Origin: Bacteroidales bacterium
Lineage (GTDB): Bacteria; Bacteroidota; Bacteroidia; Bacteroidales; Marinilabiliaceae
Length of the DNA: 32,993 bases
Assembly (NCBI GenBank): GCA_024401365.1
Contig: JAKSLE010000028.1
Span: 1-32,993, forward strand
Direction: 5' to 3'
Shown: piece after piece, positions 24,265 through 32,348 of the stretch
Layout: each line of letters begins with the position of its first letter
How positions within the stretch are numbered: the stretch's first letter is position 1
Translations under genes and position numbers: made by a program
Notes under the pieces: generated by a model
Told to the model about the DNA's origin: nothing
Database searches by the model: none
The model's input: only the letters and a program-made list of their open reading frames with translations

Positions 24265-24573
24265 ATGATAGAAGTAAATCGCACACCAGCGGAGACCATT
24301 ATAACGGTTTCGGGTATCAACAGGGTCACTGTAACAAATGCAGGAGAGTTGAAGGCTGCTGTTGTTGATTGTCTGACAAAAGACAAAGAGAATGTAGTTC
24401 TCGATTTGAACGAGATAAAGTATATTGACAGTACAGGTATATCTGTGCTTATCTCGGGTGTTAAGTCGGCACGCGAGAATAATTTACGTTTTGAGCTTCA
24501 GAATGTTCAAGAAGAAGTTATGAAGCTTATGCGTTTGATGAAGATTGACAAGATTATTGACATTCGACATTAA
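24265..24573 (+). CDS. STAS-domain protein, anti-sigma-factor-antagonist type
   Basis: A 102-residue single STAS domain with VVLDLNEIKYIDSTGISVLI. S56 in the conserved D-S-T-G is the residue phosphorylated by a partner anti-sigma kinase in SpoIIAA/RsbV relatives. Such proteins switch partner binding on dephosphorylation. No serine kinase, PP2C phosphatase or sigma factor lies nearby, so its partner is unknown. Its last 20 bp overlap the end of the convergent hydrolase gene at 24554-25909, so the two transcripts overlap tail to tail. Confidence 0.87.
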   Translation: MIEVNRTPAETIITVSGINRVTVTNAGELKAAVVDCLTKDKENVVLDLNEIKYIDSTGISVLISGVKSARENNLRFELQNVQEEVMKLMRLMKIDKIIDIRH

Positions 24574-25909
24574 GCGATATTCGCTTTTGCCAATTTTTGT
24601 CGTTTTCGAGAAGGTCTTTATCGGGCAGATCGATAACTGGGATAATTCTATCCATAATGAGTTTAACCACCGTGGCTAATTCTGGACCGCGGTGGTTTCC
24701 TGTATTCATAAGGACCACGTAATTGACGCCATTGGGGTGGCGGGCTATCATCGCGCAAGTAGCTGCCAATGTGCCACTTCGGTACCATTTTTCGCCGTTG
24801 GTTGCTCTCCATCCAATAGGGTCGAAACCCGGTTGGTGTTCGGTCATAGACTGTATAGATGTAGGGGAGAGGATATCGGGCACGTCATTAAAGCCATCAA
24901 TAGCCAGAGTAAGTTTCAAAAGATCAGTAGCGCTAGCGGTCCAACCACCTGCGGCACCCAAGGTTCGGATATCTGTACCACCATAAGATCGGCGGACGTA
25001 CTCTATAGAATCGTTGTTGGAATAATCCATAGCGCAAGCCGAAGAATCGGCCTCGTAGTAATAAGCCTCATAGGGTAGGGTTTCGTTTTTGAAAGAGTTG
25101 CCAATGTGCATATCATATATACCCAGTGGTGCCAATATTTCTGATTTCACGTAATCTTCGTAGGGCATACCAGAGACTTTAGCAATTATTTCGCCCAAGA
25201 TACCATAGCCGAAATTGCAATATACAGACGACGATCCAGGGTTGAAGTGGACGCGTTTCTTGAGCATGAAACGGATGATATCCTGCATTGATATAGGCAG
25301 TTTTTTGCCAATTTGGCGAGCGATAGAGTGGGGCATGAACATTGGGTCGCCCCAACGGGTAGTCCATCCTCCAGAGTGATTGAGGAGGTGTTTGATGGTT
25401 ATGTTGCCTATACGTTTATCCTTATAAGCCTGATAAATTTCATCGTTTAGGATGCCATTAGGTCCGAATACGTGCTGATTGAGAGATATTTTACCCTCAT
25501 CTATCAAGTGCATAATTGCGACAGCTGTAAGAAGTTTAGATACGCTAGCAATACGCATGGTATTGTATGGCTGCATTTCTATGCTATCCTCCATATTGCT
25601 GAATCCAAAACCTCGGCTATAGACTATTTTGCCATTTTTGCTAATAGCTACCTGTGCGCCACCTCTCAGAAACTCGTGGCGGAATAGGGATTTGAGATTT
25701 TTGTCGATTATTTCGATTATTTCGATTATGGTATCGTTATCCGAATTACTTATATGGAAAGAAGTCGGTTCTGTATAGTCGGAAGTAGTTAATAATTCAG
25801 GAGAAGTTATAGTAGACGTAGAGGACAAGAATAATACCTTGCCCCCTAGCCACAGAGCTATGGTTAGTAATGTTGAAATTAAAGTATATATTATATATTT
25901 ATTCTTCAT
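24554..25909 (-). CDS. Beta-lactamase-family serine hydrolase, membrane-anchored
   Basis: A 451-residue protein. An N-terminal hydrophobic segment (about 5-28) anchors or exports it. The class C beta-lactamase/penicillin-binding-like domain carries S122-V-S-K125 (catalytic SxxK) and Y230-C-N232 (YxN), with NHSGG and GILGEIIAKVSGMPYEDY typical of the family. A HxG-like third motif is not obvious; RSGTLAATC (about 390) may fill that place. Members include D-amino-acid peptidases and esterases as well as true beta-lactamases, so resistance should not be assumed. It is the last gene of a four-gene minus-strand operon, 1 bp after the MATE gene. A 9-bp tandem repeat lies in the linker after the anchor. 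Confidence 0.85.
   Translation of the reverse strand: MKNKYIIYTLISTLLTIALWLGGKVLFLSSTSTITSPELLTTSDYTEPTSFHISNSDNDTIIEIIEIIDKNLKSLFRHEFLRGGAQVAISKNGKIVYSRGFGFSNMEDSIEMQPYNTMRIASVSKLLTAVAIMHLIDEGKISLNQHVFGPNGILNDEIYQAYKDKRIGNITIKHLLNHSGGWTTRWGDPMFMPHSIARQIGKKLPISMQDIIRFMLKKRVHFNPGSSSVYCNFGYGILGEIIAKVSGMPYEDYVKSEILAPLGIYDMHIGNSFKNETLPYEAYYYEADSSACAMDYSNNDSIEYVRRSYGGTDIRTLGAAGGWTASATDLLKLTLAIDGFNDVPDILSPTSIQSMTEHQPGFDPIGWRATNGEKWYRSGTLAATCAMIARHPNGVNYVVLMNTGNHRGPELATVVKLIMDRIIPVIDLPDKDLLENDKNWQKRISLNVECQ
25705..25730 (-). repeat. 9-bp tandem repeat inside the hydrolase gene
   Basis: The plus strand reads CGATTATTT nearly three times in a row, coding for repeated I-I-E in the linker (about 61-68). 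The repeat keeps frame, so slippage would change linker length and not break the gene. Confidence 0.7.
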
Positions 25910-25910
25910 T

Positions 25911-27233
25911 TCACTTTATTTTGAGGGTTCCCTCGCGGAATTTGCGGTTCCATCGATGGAGCATTACCCAGCCTCGGATATTTTCGTCAGCTGAGAATGC
26001 CATCCAGATGCCAGCTAATCCGAGACCGCAATAGATACCCCAAACCCAAGACATGCCAGTAGCTACGCCCCATACGGAGATGGCACCGAAGGCGACAGGG
26101 AAAACGTAATCGCCTGCTGCTCGGAGGGCTCCGATGACTATCATATTCAAGGCGCGTCCGATTTCAAGGATTATATCTATCCATACAGTAGTTACTACTA
26201 TTGATATGATTATAGGATTATCTGTAAATATTTCAATTATCCAAGGGCAAGCACAAGCGATTATGATGCCCATAGTAACGGAAACCTGTATAGCTCTTTT
26301 TGAGCAATATAGGCATAATTTGTGGGCGGCGTTGACACGTTCCTCGCCAACTAGGAATCCGACCATGATGGTACAACTCTGAGATACGGCGAAGGTGAAC
26401 AAATAGCCGACCAACACGATATTTATCAGGTATGTACGAGCGATAAGAGCCTCGTTGCTGATAAGGTTGATAAAATATGTCACGGTAATCTGGGATAAGT
26501 CGTATGAGATCATTTCGCCTGCGCCGGGGAGTCCTATATTCAGAACTTCCTTAAGTTTATCCCATCTGAAAGGCAAGGCATCGCTCAAGTGGAGATCCTT
26601 TACTACGATTTTCTTCAGGCATATAAAAACTATAGTAAGAGAGATAAGGCGTGAGAATACGGTACTGATAGCGGCACCCTCGACACCTAGGGCGGGGAAA
26701 GGACCATGGCCGAAGATGAGCATATAGTTGCCGATGATGTTTACGATATTGACAACAAATATGGCTACCATAGGGAATTTTGGGCGTTGCAAGCTACGAA
26801 GTATAGCTGAAACAGTAAGGGACAAAGCCTGTACCCAAGCAAAGCTACCCACTATGCGCATATATGAGATAGCGTAATCCCTAAGTTCGGGGCGTAATCC
26901 CATCATATCTATCAATTCTGGGGCGTAGAAGAACAACAAGGCACTCATTATGGAAGAGAATACCATATTGAATACTAGGGATACTCCTATGATCTCCTTT
27001 ACATTCTGGTGTTCTTTCATGCCCAGATACCTAGAACATAGGACGCTAGTACCAGTTGTAACGATGCCAAAGAGCAAGAATACCATATTCATGAGCTGGT
27101 TGACAACTCCTACGGCGCCTACGGCGTAGTCGGAATAAGAGCCCAACATAAAGGTATCGCCCATTCCCAGTAACATTACTAGTGTAATTTCAAGGAAGAT
27201 TGGCCATGTCAGGTGTAGTAATCTGTTTTTCAT
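25911..27233 (-). CDS. MATE-family multidrug/lipid efflux transporter
   Basis: A 440-residue protein with about twelve transmembrane helices and two homologous halves. The start LTWPIFLEITLVMLLGMGDTFMLG is the family's usual first helix, and GAAISTVFSRLIS marks the middle. It resembles NorM/DinF-like exporters that use H+ or Na+ gradients. It sits between a lipid-kinase-like gene (30 bp before it) and a serine hydrolase (1 bp after it), in an operon that starts with a wall hydrolase, so an envelope substrate is possible. Drug export cannot be inferred from sequence. Confidence 0.9.
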   Translation of the reverse strand: MKNRLLHLTWPIFLEITLVMLLGMGDTFMLGSYSDYAVGAVGVVNQLMNMVFLLFGIVTTGTSVLCSRYLGMKEHQNVKEIIGVSLVFNMVFSSIMSALLFFYAPELIDMMGLRPELRDYAISYMRIVGSFAWVQALSLTVSAILRSLQRPKFPMVAIFVVNIVNIIGNYMLIFGHGPFPALGVEGAAISTVFSRLISLTIVFICLKKIVVKDLHLSDALPFRWDKLKEVLNIGLPGAGEMISYDLSQITVTYFINLISNEALIARTYLINIVLVGYLFTFAVSQSCTIMVGFLVGEERVNAAHKLCLYCSKRAIQVSVTMGIIIACACPWIIEIFTDNPIIISIVVTTVWIDIILEIGRALNMIVIGALRAAGDYVFPVAFGAISVWGVATGMSWVWGIYCGLGLAGIWMAFSADENIRGWVMLHRWNRKFREGTLKIK

Positions 27234-27263
27234 TGTGTGTTGATTAGACTATTGCGTGACTCT

Positions 27264-28265
27264 TTAAGAATCCAAAAGATGTTGGAATCTGTCACGTATT
27301 GTATCGCGTATATCTGTTAATGTGCCTTTGATTTCTGTTATAGCCTGAGGGATATCGGTGTTGAGTGGGAATCCCTGGTAATAATCTGGGGAAGGGACTA
27401 CGACCCTCAGCGACTGAGGGAGAATACGGACTTTGGCGTGAGGGTCGAAAGTTACAGGCTCACCGTCTATATGTCCGTATAGAGGCTCTGGGTTGTTCAG
27501 CTCCACTGATTGAGCTTTAATAACCTCGTCGTACTTATTTCTCTCGATACTCTGGTTGAATAGTGAGAATAGGAGTGATGGTACGGCATAGTTGGGGAAT
27601 TCGCTTACTACGCAAACATCAATTAGTCCATCATCCAAGGATGCGGTAGGTGCGATTCGGATATTATTACCCCATTGAGCGGAGTTGGCGAACGAGACTA
27701 GGAATGCCTTACGGTTATACTTTTGCTCGTCGATGTTTAGGTAATATTTTTCGGGTATATATTTAGGAAACTCCTTAGCGATGAGCCGCATATATTGCAT
27801 AGGTCCGCGCACCTTTGACTTGGCGAATTTATGGCTGATATATGCATCGAAGCCGATACCTGCAACGTTGAGAGAGTAGTAATCTTGGATTTGCATTACG
27901 TCGATGACGCGAGTATAGCCCTCCTGGATTACCTCGAGAGCGGCAGAAACTCGGCTTGGGATTCCCAGCTCGCGAGACAAGCCGTTGCCAGAACCAGCGG
28001 GAATGATGCCCAAGGCAGTTCTTGAGCCTATGAGTCCACTACCCACTTCGTTGACAGTGCCATCTCCTCCGACTGCTACGATTATATCTACACGGTCGCG
28101 ATACTCCTGGGCAATTTCAAGAGCGTGTCCATGGTGTTGGGTTACGATGATCTGTTGGGTGGTATTGTTACCATCCTTCTGCCAGCTATCTCGTATTGTG
28201 TGTATGATCTGTCGTTTTTTACCCACACCTGAGTGGGGGTTGACTATATACACTATTTTCTGCAT
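27264..28265 (-). CDS. Diacylglycerol kinase-like lipid kinase (YegS/DagK family)
   Basis: A 333-residue soluble kinase with the DAGK catalytic domain: NPHSGVGK (9-16), the nucleotide-binding GGDGT (66-70) and PAGSGNGLSRELG (89-101), followed by the beta-sandwich domain (about 125-300) with GIGFDAYIS and HIDGEP. Members phosphorylate diacylglycerol or related lipids, feeding phosphatidic acid back to phospholipid synthesis. About 35 residues follow the usual end. It starts 13 bp after the glucosaminidase gene and is probably the second gene of the operon. Confidence 0.9.
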   Translation of the reverse strand: MQKIVYIVNPHSGVGKKRQIIHTIRDSWQKDGNNTTQQIIVTQHHGHALEIAQEYRDRVDIIVAVGGDGTVNEVGSGLIGSRTALGIIPAGSGNGLSRELGIPSRVSAALEVIQEGYTRVIDVMQIQDYYSLNVAGIGFDAYISHKFAKSKVRGPMQYMRLIAKEFPKYIPEKYYLNIDEQKYNRKAFLVSFANSAQWGNNIRIAPTASLDDGLIDVCVVSEFPNYAVPSLLFSLFNQSIERNKYDEVIKAQSVELNNPEPLYGHIDGEPVTFDPHAKVRILPQSLRVVVPSPDYYQGFPLNTDIPQAITEIKGTLTDIRDTIRDRFQHLLDS

Positions 28266-28278
28266 TTGTTGCCTAGGT

Positions 28279-29265
28279 TTATCGTAGAGAAATAACTGTA
28301 CCTGCTTTTAGGCTCTCTGTTGCATCGATATTGTTACGGCGAGCCAAGCGGTTGAGTTTAATGCCGTATTTCTGGGAGATTGACCAAAGGGTATCGCCCG
28401 CCTTAACGACATGGGTAGGGCAATCGCGGTGAGCGCGATTACGTTTAGTGCCCAGGTAGAGATACTTCATTGAGCCAAGTTTCTCGTCGCCCGTCATATC
28501 GTTGTACTTCCACAAGTCGCTTACCAAGATATGGAATTCGACTGCGATACGTTCTGCGGTATCGCCCTCGCGCAATTCGATATAACGTACGCCGTTATTG
28601 TAGGCTGTTTTATGTTTACCGAGAGGATCTATTTCGAACTTAAATGAGCTATTCCTTATAGTAGGAGTCTTTCTAGTAGGAGAGATGATATCCTTCTGAG
28701 GTTTTTCCTCCTCCTTGACTGTTACGACAGGAGCGACTGAGTTGTCTTTAGGGGTATCGGAATCGAATTGGTAAAGTTCGAGTCTTTCGATGATATCTAT
28801 GAGGCGTGTGGCATAATTAGGGTCGGTTGCGTAACCGGCAGCCTTAAGGCCCTTGGCCCATGCCTTATAATCGGTAGGTTTCAGGGAAAATAAGCTTTGG
28901 TAGCGACTTTTGGATACGAGGAAGTAAGTATGGTCGCTGAAAGACTCAGAAGCAGACTTATATTTGCGGAAGCACTCCTGGTTTTTGTCGTCGTCGTGGA
29001 ATATTGTTTCGCCGGTCCAGTCGTGGCACTTGATGCCGAAGTGGTTATTGCCATTGACAGCCAGCATGCTATTACCACAATCGCTCTCCAATATACCTTG
29101 AGCCAAAGTGATGCTAGCAGGGATGCCGCTTTTTTTCATTTCGGCAATAGCCCAACCTTTGTATTGAGAGATATACTCCTCTTGAGTAATCCTTTTCTGG
29201 GCAATTGATGTCAGGGTGGAGAAGATTATTGAGAATATAAGAATATATTTTCGCTGTATTGTCAT
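28279..29265 (-). CDS. Peptidoglycan N-acetylglucosaminidase (GH73) with LysM
   Basis: A 328-residue secreted wall hydrolase. A signal peptide (1-22) ends near TSIAQ. The GH73 domain (about 28-170) has the catalytic glutamate E60 in GILESDCGNS and the NNHFGIKC stretch. A disordered linker (175-205) precedes a degenerate LysM-like segment (about 235-270, IELREGDTAERIA) and a good LysM (284-327, HVVKAGDTLWSISQKYG), which binds peptidoglycan. It cuts the glycan backbone next to GlcNAc and may help cell separation or wall remodelling. It has a clear promoter and heads the minus-strand operon that ends at 24554. Confidence 0.93.
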   Translation of the reverse strand: MTIQRKYILIFSIIFSTLTSIAQKRITQEEYISQYKGWAIAEMKKSGIPASITLAQGILESDCGNSMLAVNGNNHFGIKCHDWTGETIFHDDDKNQECFRKYKSASESFSDHTYFLVSKSRYQSLFSLKPTDYKAWAKGLKAAGYATDPNYATRLIDIIERLELYQFDSDTPKDNSVAPVVTVKEEEKPQKDIISPTRKTPTIRNSSFKFEIDPLGKHKTAYNNGVRYIELREGDTAERIAVEFHILVSDLWKYNDMTGDEKLGSMKYLYLGTKRNRAHRDCPTHVVKAGDTLWSISQKYGIKLNRLARRNNIDATESLKAGTVISLR

Positions 29266-29296
29266 ACTACTATCTATTTGGTAATATTTGGCTCTG

Positions 29297-29328
29297 CAAA
29301 GTTAGTATTTTTGAGTGGGTTTGTCAAA
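29297..29328 (-). promoter_or_regulatory. Promoter of the glucosaminidase operon
   Basis: On the minus strand: TTTG (29328-29325), a 20-bp gap, then TAACTTTG (29304-29297), 31 bp before the ATG. A near-perfect Bacteroidota promoter. Confidence 0.65.
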
Positions 29329-29337
29329 TTGGGCAGA

Positions 29338-29373
29338 TAAAAAGAGAGCACCAATCCGATGGATTGATGCTCT
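29338..29373 (-). terminator. Rho-independent terminator after the 208-residue protein gene
   Basis: On the minus strand AGAGCATCAATCC pairs with GGATTGGTGCTCT (13 bp, one mismatch-type wobble), followed by CTTTTTA. It lies 29 bp past the stop codon. Confidence 0.8.
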
Positions 29374-29401
29374 ATGTATTTATGTAAAATGGAGAGTAGG
29401 A

Positions 29402-30028
29402 TTACTCCCAGTTACCTGCGTTGTTGTTAGCCTCCTCGAGGTCACCTACCTTAAGACCTGGGTAACGGCCGAGCTGCTTAGCCTCGTCGTCGAGGTTGAT
29501 ACGATACTGCTCGTCGAGACCCTTAAGGAAAACCTTGTTAGGGACCTTAGCCTCGAATACTGGGATTACGAGGTTAGAGCTTGTCTTGATTGTACCTGCA
29601 CCGAGTTCGAACTTAGCACCATTTGTGAAAGGAACGATCTCGAGTTCTTCAGGAGCGATATTCTTGCAAAGAGAGTCCTTTACAGAAACGTATACTGTAT
29701 CGCGCTTGATGATACCCAACTTGAGGGCCTCTTTCTCTGTCATACCTGCATTAAGCATTGAGTCAGTAAGGCTACCTTCGTTCTTTGTAATCTTGTAGTT
29801 ACCAGTTTTTACGAAGTTGATAAGAGTATCGAAGCCACCTGTGTAACGATCGTTAGTAGCCTTGTAAGCTACCTGAGCATCGCGGATGATCTTAAGTCTC
29901 TCTACAACTGCTGCCTTACGCAAGTCGTAATTCTCTTGGAAAATGATAGGCTCTTGAACGCTTTTGTACACCAACCAGCCGAGGCCTACGATGACGAACA
30001 AGAGGATAATCTGAAGTGCGGTTTTCAT
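29402..30028 (-). CDS. Conserved Bacteroidota protein of unknown function, single N-terminal anchor
   Basis: A 208-residue protein with one N-terminal transmembrane helix (about 4-23, no charge cluster for cleavage). A helical stretch (30-65) contains RDAQVAYKATNDRYTGGFDTL, then a mixed region ends in the polar tail LEEANNNAGNWE. I recall close relatives in many Bacteroidales, always unannotated. The hydrophobic helix running into an amphipathic helix with a conserved Tyr-rich stretch is reminiscent of pilin-like proteins, but there is no prepilin peptidase site. Codon use is strongly biased, suggesting high expression. It is downstream of yidC in the same direction, with its own promoter-like box and terminator. 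No function can be given. Confidence 0.82.
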   Translation of the reverse strand: MKTALQIILLFVIVGLGWLVYKSVQEPIIFQENYDLRKAAVVERLKIIRDAQVAYKATNDRYTGGFDTLINFVKTGNYKITKNEGSLTDSMLNAGMTEKEALKLGIIKRDTVYVSVKDSLCKNIAPEELEIVPFTNGAKFELGAGTIKTSSNLVIPVFEAKVPNKVFLKGLDEQYRINLDDEAKQLGRYPGLKVGDLEEANNNAGNWE

Positions 30029-30062
30029 TTTATCTGTTTTATAGTTTTCTTTGATTTAAGGA

Positions 30063-30099
30063 TTAACCACTTATGCGGTTAATAATTGACGCAAAAATA
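30063..30099 (-). promoter_or_regulatory. Promoter box and leader hairpin of the 208-residue protein gene
   Basis: On the minus strand TATTTTTG (30099-30092) is a -7 box 64 bp before the ATG. Just downstream, ATTAACC and GGTTAAT (30083-30062 region) form a 7-bp stem with an 8-nt loop in the transcribed leader. The -33 box is not clear. Confidence 0.45.
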
Positions 30100-30131
30100 T
30101 AAAAAATATTACATCAACAATAACACTTGTG

Positions 30132-31955
30132 TTATTTTCTCTGCTTTTTTTGTTCGCGAAGTAATTCTTCGTAGCGAGCTTGCCACTTAGACTTCTTGGA
30201 AGGTTTCTTCTTATTCGCCTCAATTTGAGCGAGAATGCTCTTTTCGTCGATGAAGAACCTCTTGATAATTGCTGTTTGAAGGATTGTTATCAGCATTGAC
30301 AAGAAGTAATAATAGTTAAGGGCTGCAGGGAAGTCGTTCAAGAAGAACAACATCATTACAGGCATCATGTACATCATCATACCCATACCTGGCATGGTTT
30401 GGGATTGATTTTGCATTTGAGCCTTGCTATAGATGACCTGTACGGCGCAGAACAAGAGGCAGAATAAGCTGATGTGGGCGCCATAGAAAGGAATCTTGAA
30501 CGGGAGGTCGAGGATGCTATCGTAGGTAGACAAGTCGTCGGCCCAAAGGAAAGACTCTCCGCGGAATTCGATAGCTGCAGGGAAGAATCGGAAAGCGGCG
30601 AATACGATAGGCATCTGGAGGAGCATAGGGAGGCATCCGCCCATAGGGTTTACGCCGGCCTTTTTATAGAGGTTCATTGTCTCCTGCTGGCGCTCCATAG
30701 CTTTTTCTGCTGGTATGCGCTTATTGATTTCGTCGATTTGAGGTTTCAAGACGCGCATCTTAGCCTGGCTCTTGTAAGAAGAGAATGTAAATGGGAAGAT
30801 GATAGTCTTGATGATGATGGTGAGGAGCAAGATGATCAATCCGTAGCTATCGAATGCCATTTCGAGGTATTTGAAGACTGGGATGATGAAATACTCGTTG
30901 ATCCAACCGAATATGCCCCAGCCAAGAGGGAGGAGTTCGGTGAAGTCCAAATCCTTGTAGCTATCGAGAGCGTAGTAGTAATTTGGCAAGAAGAAGAAGC
31001 TGAAATCGGCAGATTCGTGAGGTTTATTCATATCGAATTTTACGCCGAGATTAGAAGCTACATCCTTCATTATGAGGGTATCCTTGTCGATATCGTGGGC
31101 CACAGATGACAGTGTAGCGCCGGCGAAAGGGGTATTAGCCTTAAGGATAGAGCTAAAGAACTGGTCCTTGTAGGCTACCCAATCGATACCGAGGTTTTCC
31201 TCCTTATGCTGTTCGCCTGTAGCGCCGAGGTCCTCGACATCACCATTATTTATACGATAGTAGACACCGCTCCAAGTGCTCTCGGACTTATGACCTTTTT
31301 CGGCATAAGGCATTGCGATCGCCCACTCGAGTTCGATAGCAGGGTTGCGGTTAAATAATTTATCGCCCAGGCTATCGGCGGTAATGGTATAATGAACCTC
31401 GTAAGAGTTATGAGGCAAGAAATAGCTCATTGTCAAGCTTCCGTTACCGATATTAGCGATGTAAGATACGCTAGAGTCGTTCTGCTCCTTAAGTTGGAAG
31501 AACATGTCGCCGGTAAAGAAAGAGCGATTGTTGTGGATGAAGCTAAATCCGAAACGGTTGTTGTCGCCATCGAACAATTTCAAAGCCTTGTTGCCATAAG
31601 CCTTGTACTCCTTAACCTCGGCAGAATAGACTCTTGCGCCCTTGCTAGAAAGTTGGAGCGAGATAAGGTTGTTTTCGAGCTTTGTGAAGTTCTGTTCGCC
31701 CTCCATACAAGGAGCCAATATGCCGTATTTGGCATTAAGTTGGTTGAGGCGAGTTGAGTCGTCGACTGCGATTTCGACAGACTGAGCAGCCTGAAGAGCT
31801 GAGATGCTGTCTTGGCGAGCCTTTTCGGCTGCGGCCTGTTGCTCGTGATATGCGCGCCATTTTTCACGTTCCTCCTCGCTAGGAGAGTTGATCCACTGGA
31901 AGATGACGATAATGGCAAATATCAAGGCAAGTCCGATGTACGATTTCTTGTCCAT
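30132..31955 (-). CDS. yidC: Membrane protein insertase YidC
   Basis: A 607-residue insertase of the YidC/Oxa1/Alb3 family, working with or without SecYEG. One transmembrane helix (about 6-23) is followed by a large periplasmic P1 domain (about 40-345). The five-helix insertase core (about 355-580) contains FPFTFSSYKSQAKM, the coiled cytoplasmic loop LKPQIDEINKRIPAEKAMERQQE, and GVNPMGGCLPMLLQMP. The C-terminal tail is very basic (KKKPSKKSKWQ), as expected for ribosome binding. Length and layout match Bacteroidota YidC. Confidence 0.97.
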   Translation of the reverse strand: MDKKSYIGLALIFAIIVIFQWINSPSEEEREKWRAYHEQQAAAEKARQDSISALQAAQSVEIAVDDSTRLNQLNAKYGILAPCMEGEQNFTKLENNLISLQLSSKGARVYSAEVKEYKAYGNKALKLFDGDNNRFGFSFIHNNRSFFTGDMFFQLKEQNDSSVSYIANIGNGSLTMSYFLPHNSYEVHYTITADSLGDKLFNRNPAIELEWAIAMPYAEKGHKSESTWSGVYYRINNGDVEDLGATGEQHKEENLGIDWVAYKDQFFSSILKANTPFAGATLSSVAHDIDKDTLIMKDVASNLGVKFDMNKPHESADFSFFFLPNYYYALDSYKDLDFTELLPLGWGIFGWINEYFIIPVFKYLEMAFDSYGLIILLLTIIIKTIIFPFTFSSYKSQAKMRVLKPQIDEINKRIPAEKAMERQQETMNLYKKAGVNPMGGCLPMLLQMPIVFAAFRFFPAAIEFRGESFLWADDLSTYDSILDLPFKIPFYGAHISLFCLLFCAVQVIYSKAQMQNQSQTMPGMGMMMYMMPVMMLFFLNDFPAALNYYYFLSMLITILQTAIIKRFFIDEKSILAQIEANKKKPSKKSKWQARYEELLREQKKQRK

Positions 31956-31977
31956 TTAATATTTGAATATTTGGGCG

Positions 31978-31985
31978 CAAAGATA
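31978..31985 (-). promoter_or_regulatory. Candidate -7 box for yidC
   Basis: On the minus strand TATCTTTG, 22 bp before the ATG. No clear -33 element. Confidence 0.45.
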
Positions 31986-32068
31986 GTGATAATTCCGTAT
32001 TCCTAATTCCTATTTCCCAAAATTCTTATGGCTATTATAAATGCTGTCTGAGTTATATGTACACTCAG

Positions 32069-32118
32069 TCTGAGTATGGTCTGCATTAAGGGAGCATAGT
32101 GTTTGCTCGCAATTTTTT
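32069..32118 (+). repeat. Intergenic repeat, copy D, with the shared upstream segment
   Basis: Positions 32069-32095 match 13747-13773. The 3' part has a GAGCA/TGCTC hairpin (32092-32096 with 32104-32108) and the tail GTTTGCTCGCAATTTTTTG, close to the tail of copy A. Confidence 0.5.
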
Positions 32119-32176
32119 GTGATGCGTGCTATAAATTAAAGTAGTAGAAAATAATTGTGTAAGCTCGGGCTAGTAC

Positions 32177-32219
32177 AAGGGAAGACCCTTGTTGGTCGTA
32201 ATTTTTTTATTTATTGGAG
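32177..32219 (+). repeat. Intergenic repeat, copy C
   Basis: AAGGG (32177-32181), loop AAGA, CCCTT (32186-32190), then GTTGGTCGTAATTTTTTT and a TATTTATTGGAG end. It is the closest relative of copy B at 14071. Confidence 0.65.
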
Positions 32220-32287
32220 GAAAGGGGAGTAAGGGAGTTTGATGATGAGTGGAAGAAATTTGTTGTGGGGAAATGGTTGTTATTTAT

Positions 32288-32295
32288 TATATTTG
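32288..32295 (+). promoter_or_regulatory. Candidate -7 box for the Rpn-type gene
   Basis: TATATTTG, 53 bp before the ATG; the nearest TTTG is 25 bp upstream, longer than the usual gap. Confidence 0.4.
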
Positions 32296-32348
32296 TGGCG
32301 AAGAATAAAGACAGACGATATATAATTAATCCCAAAATAATTGAAAAT

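Larger units (their letters stand above)
31956..32348 (+). other. 393-bp spacer between yidC and the Rpn-type gene: no gene, holds repeats
   Basis: A divergent spacer with the yidC promoter box on the left and a promoter box for the right-hand gene at 32288. Between them are a CTGAGT/ACTCAG hairpin (32048-32068), the segment shared with 13747-13773, and repeat copies D and C. No reading frame here has coding character. Confidence 0.6.

Noticed and set aside
24554-25909. Calling the serine hydrolase a beta-lactamase resistance gene
   Set aside because: The SxxK and YxN motifs are shared by peptidases and esterases of the same fold; no clear third motif or resistance context supports it.
30119-30136. 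AATAACAC/GTGTTATT inverted repeat at the yidC stop as a terminator
   Set aside because: The loop is only 2 nt and no T run follows in the yidC direction; kept only as a possible weak structure.
30474-31109. 211-codon plus-strand frame
   Set aside because: It is antisense to yidC, and its Glu/Val-rich composition is what the reverse of that gene gives.
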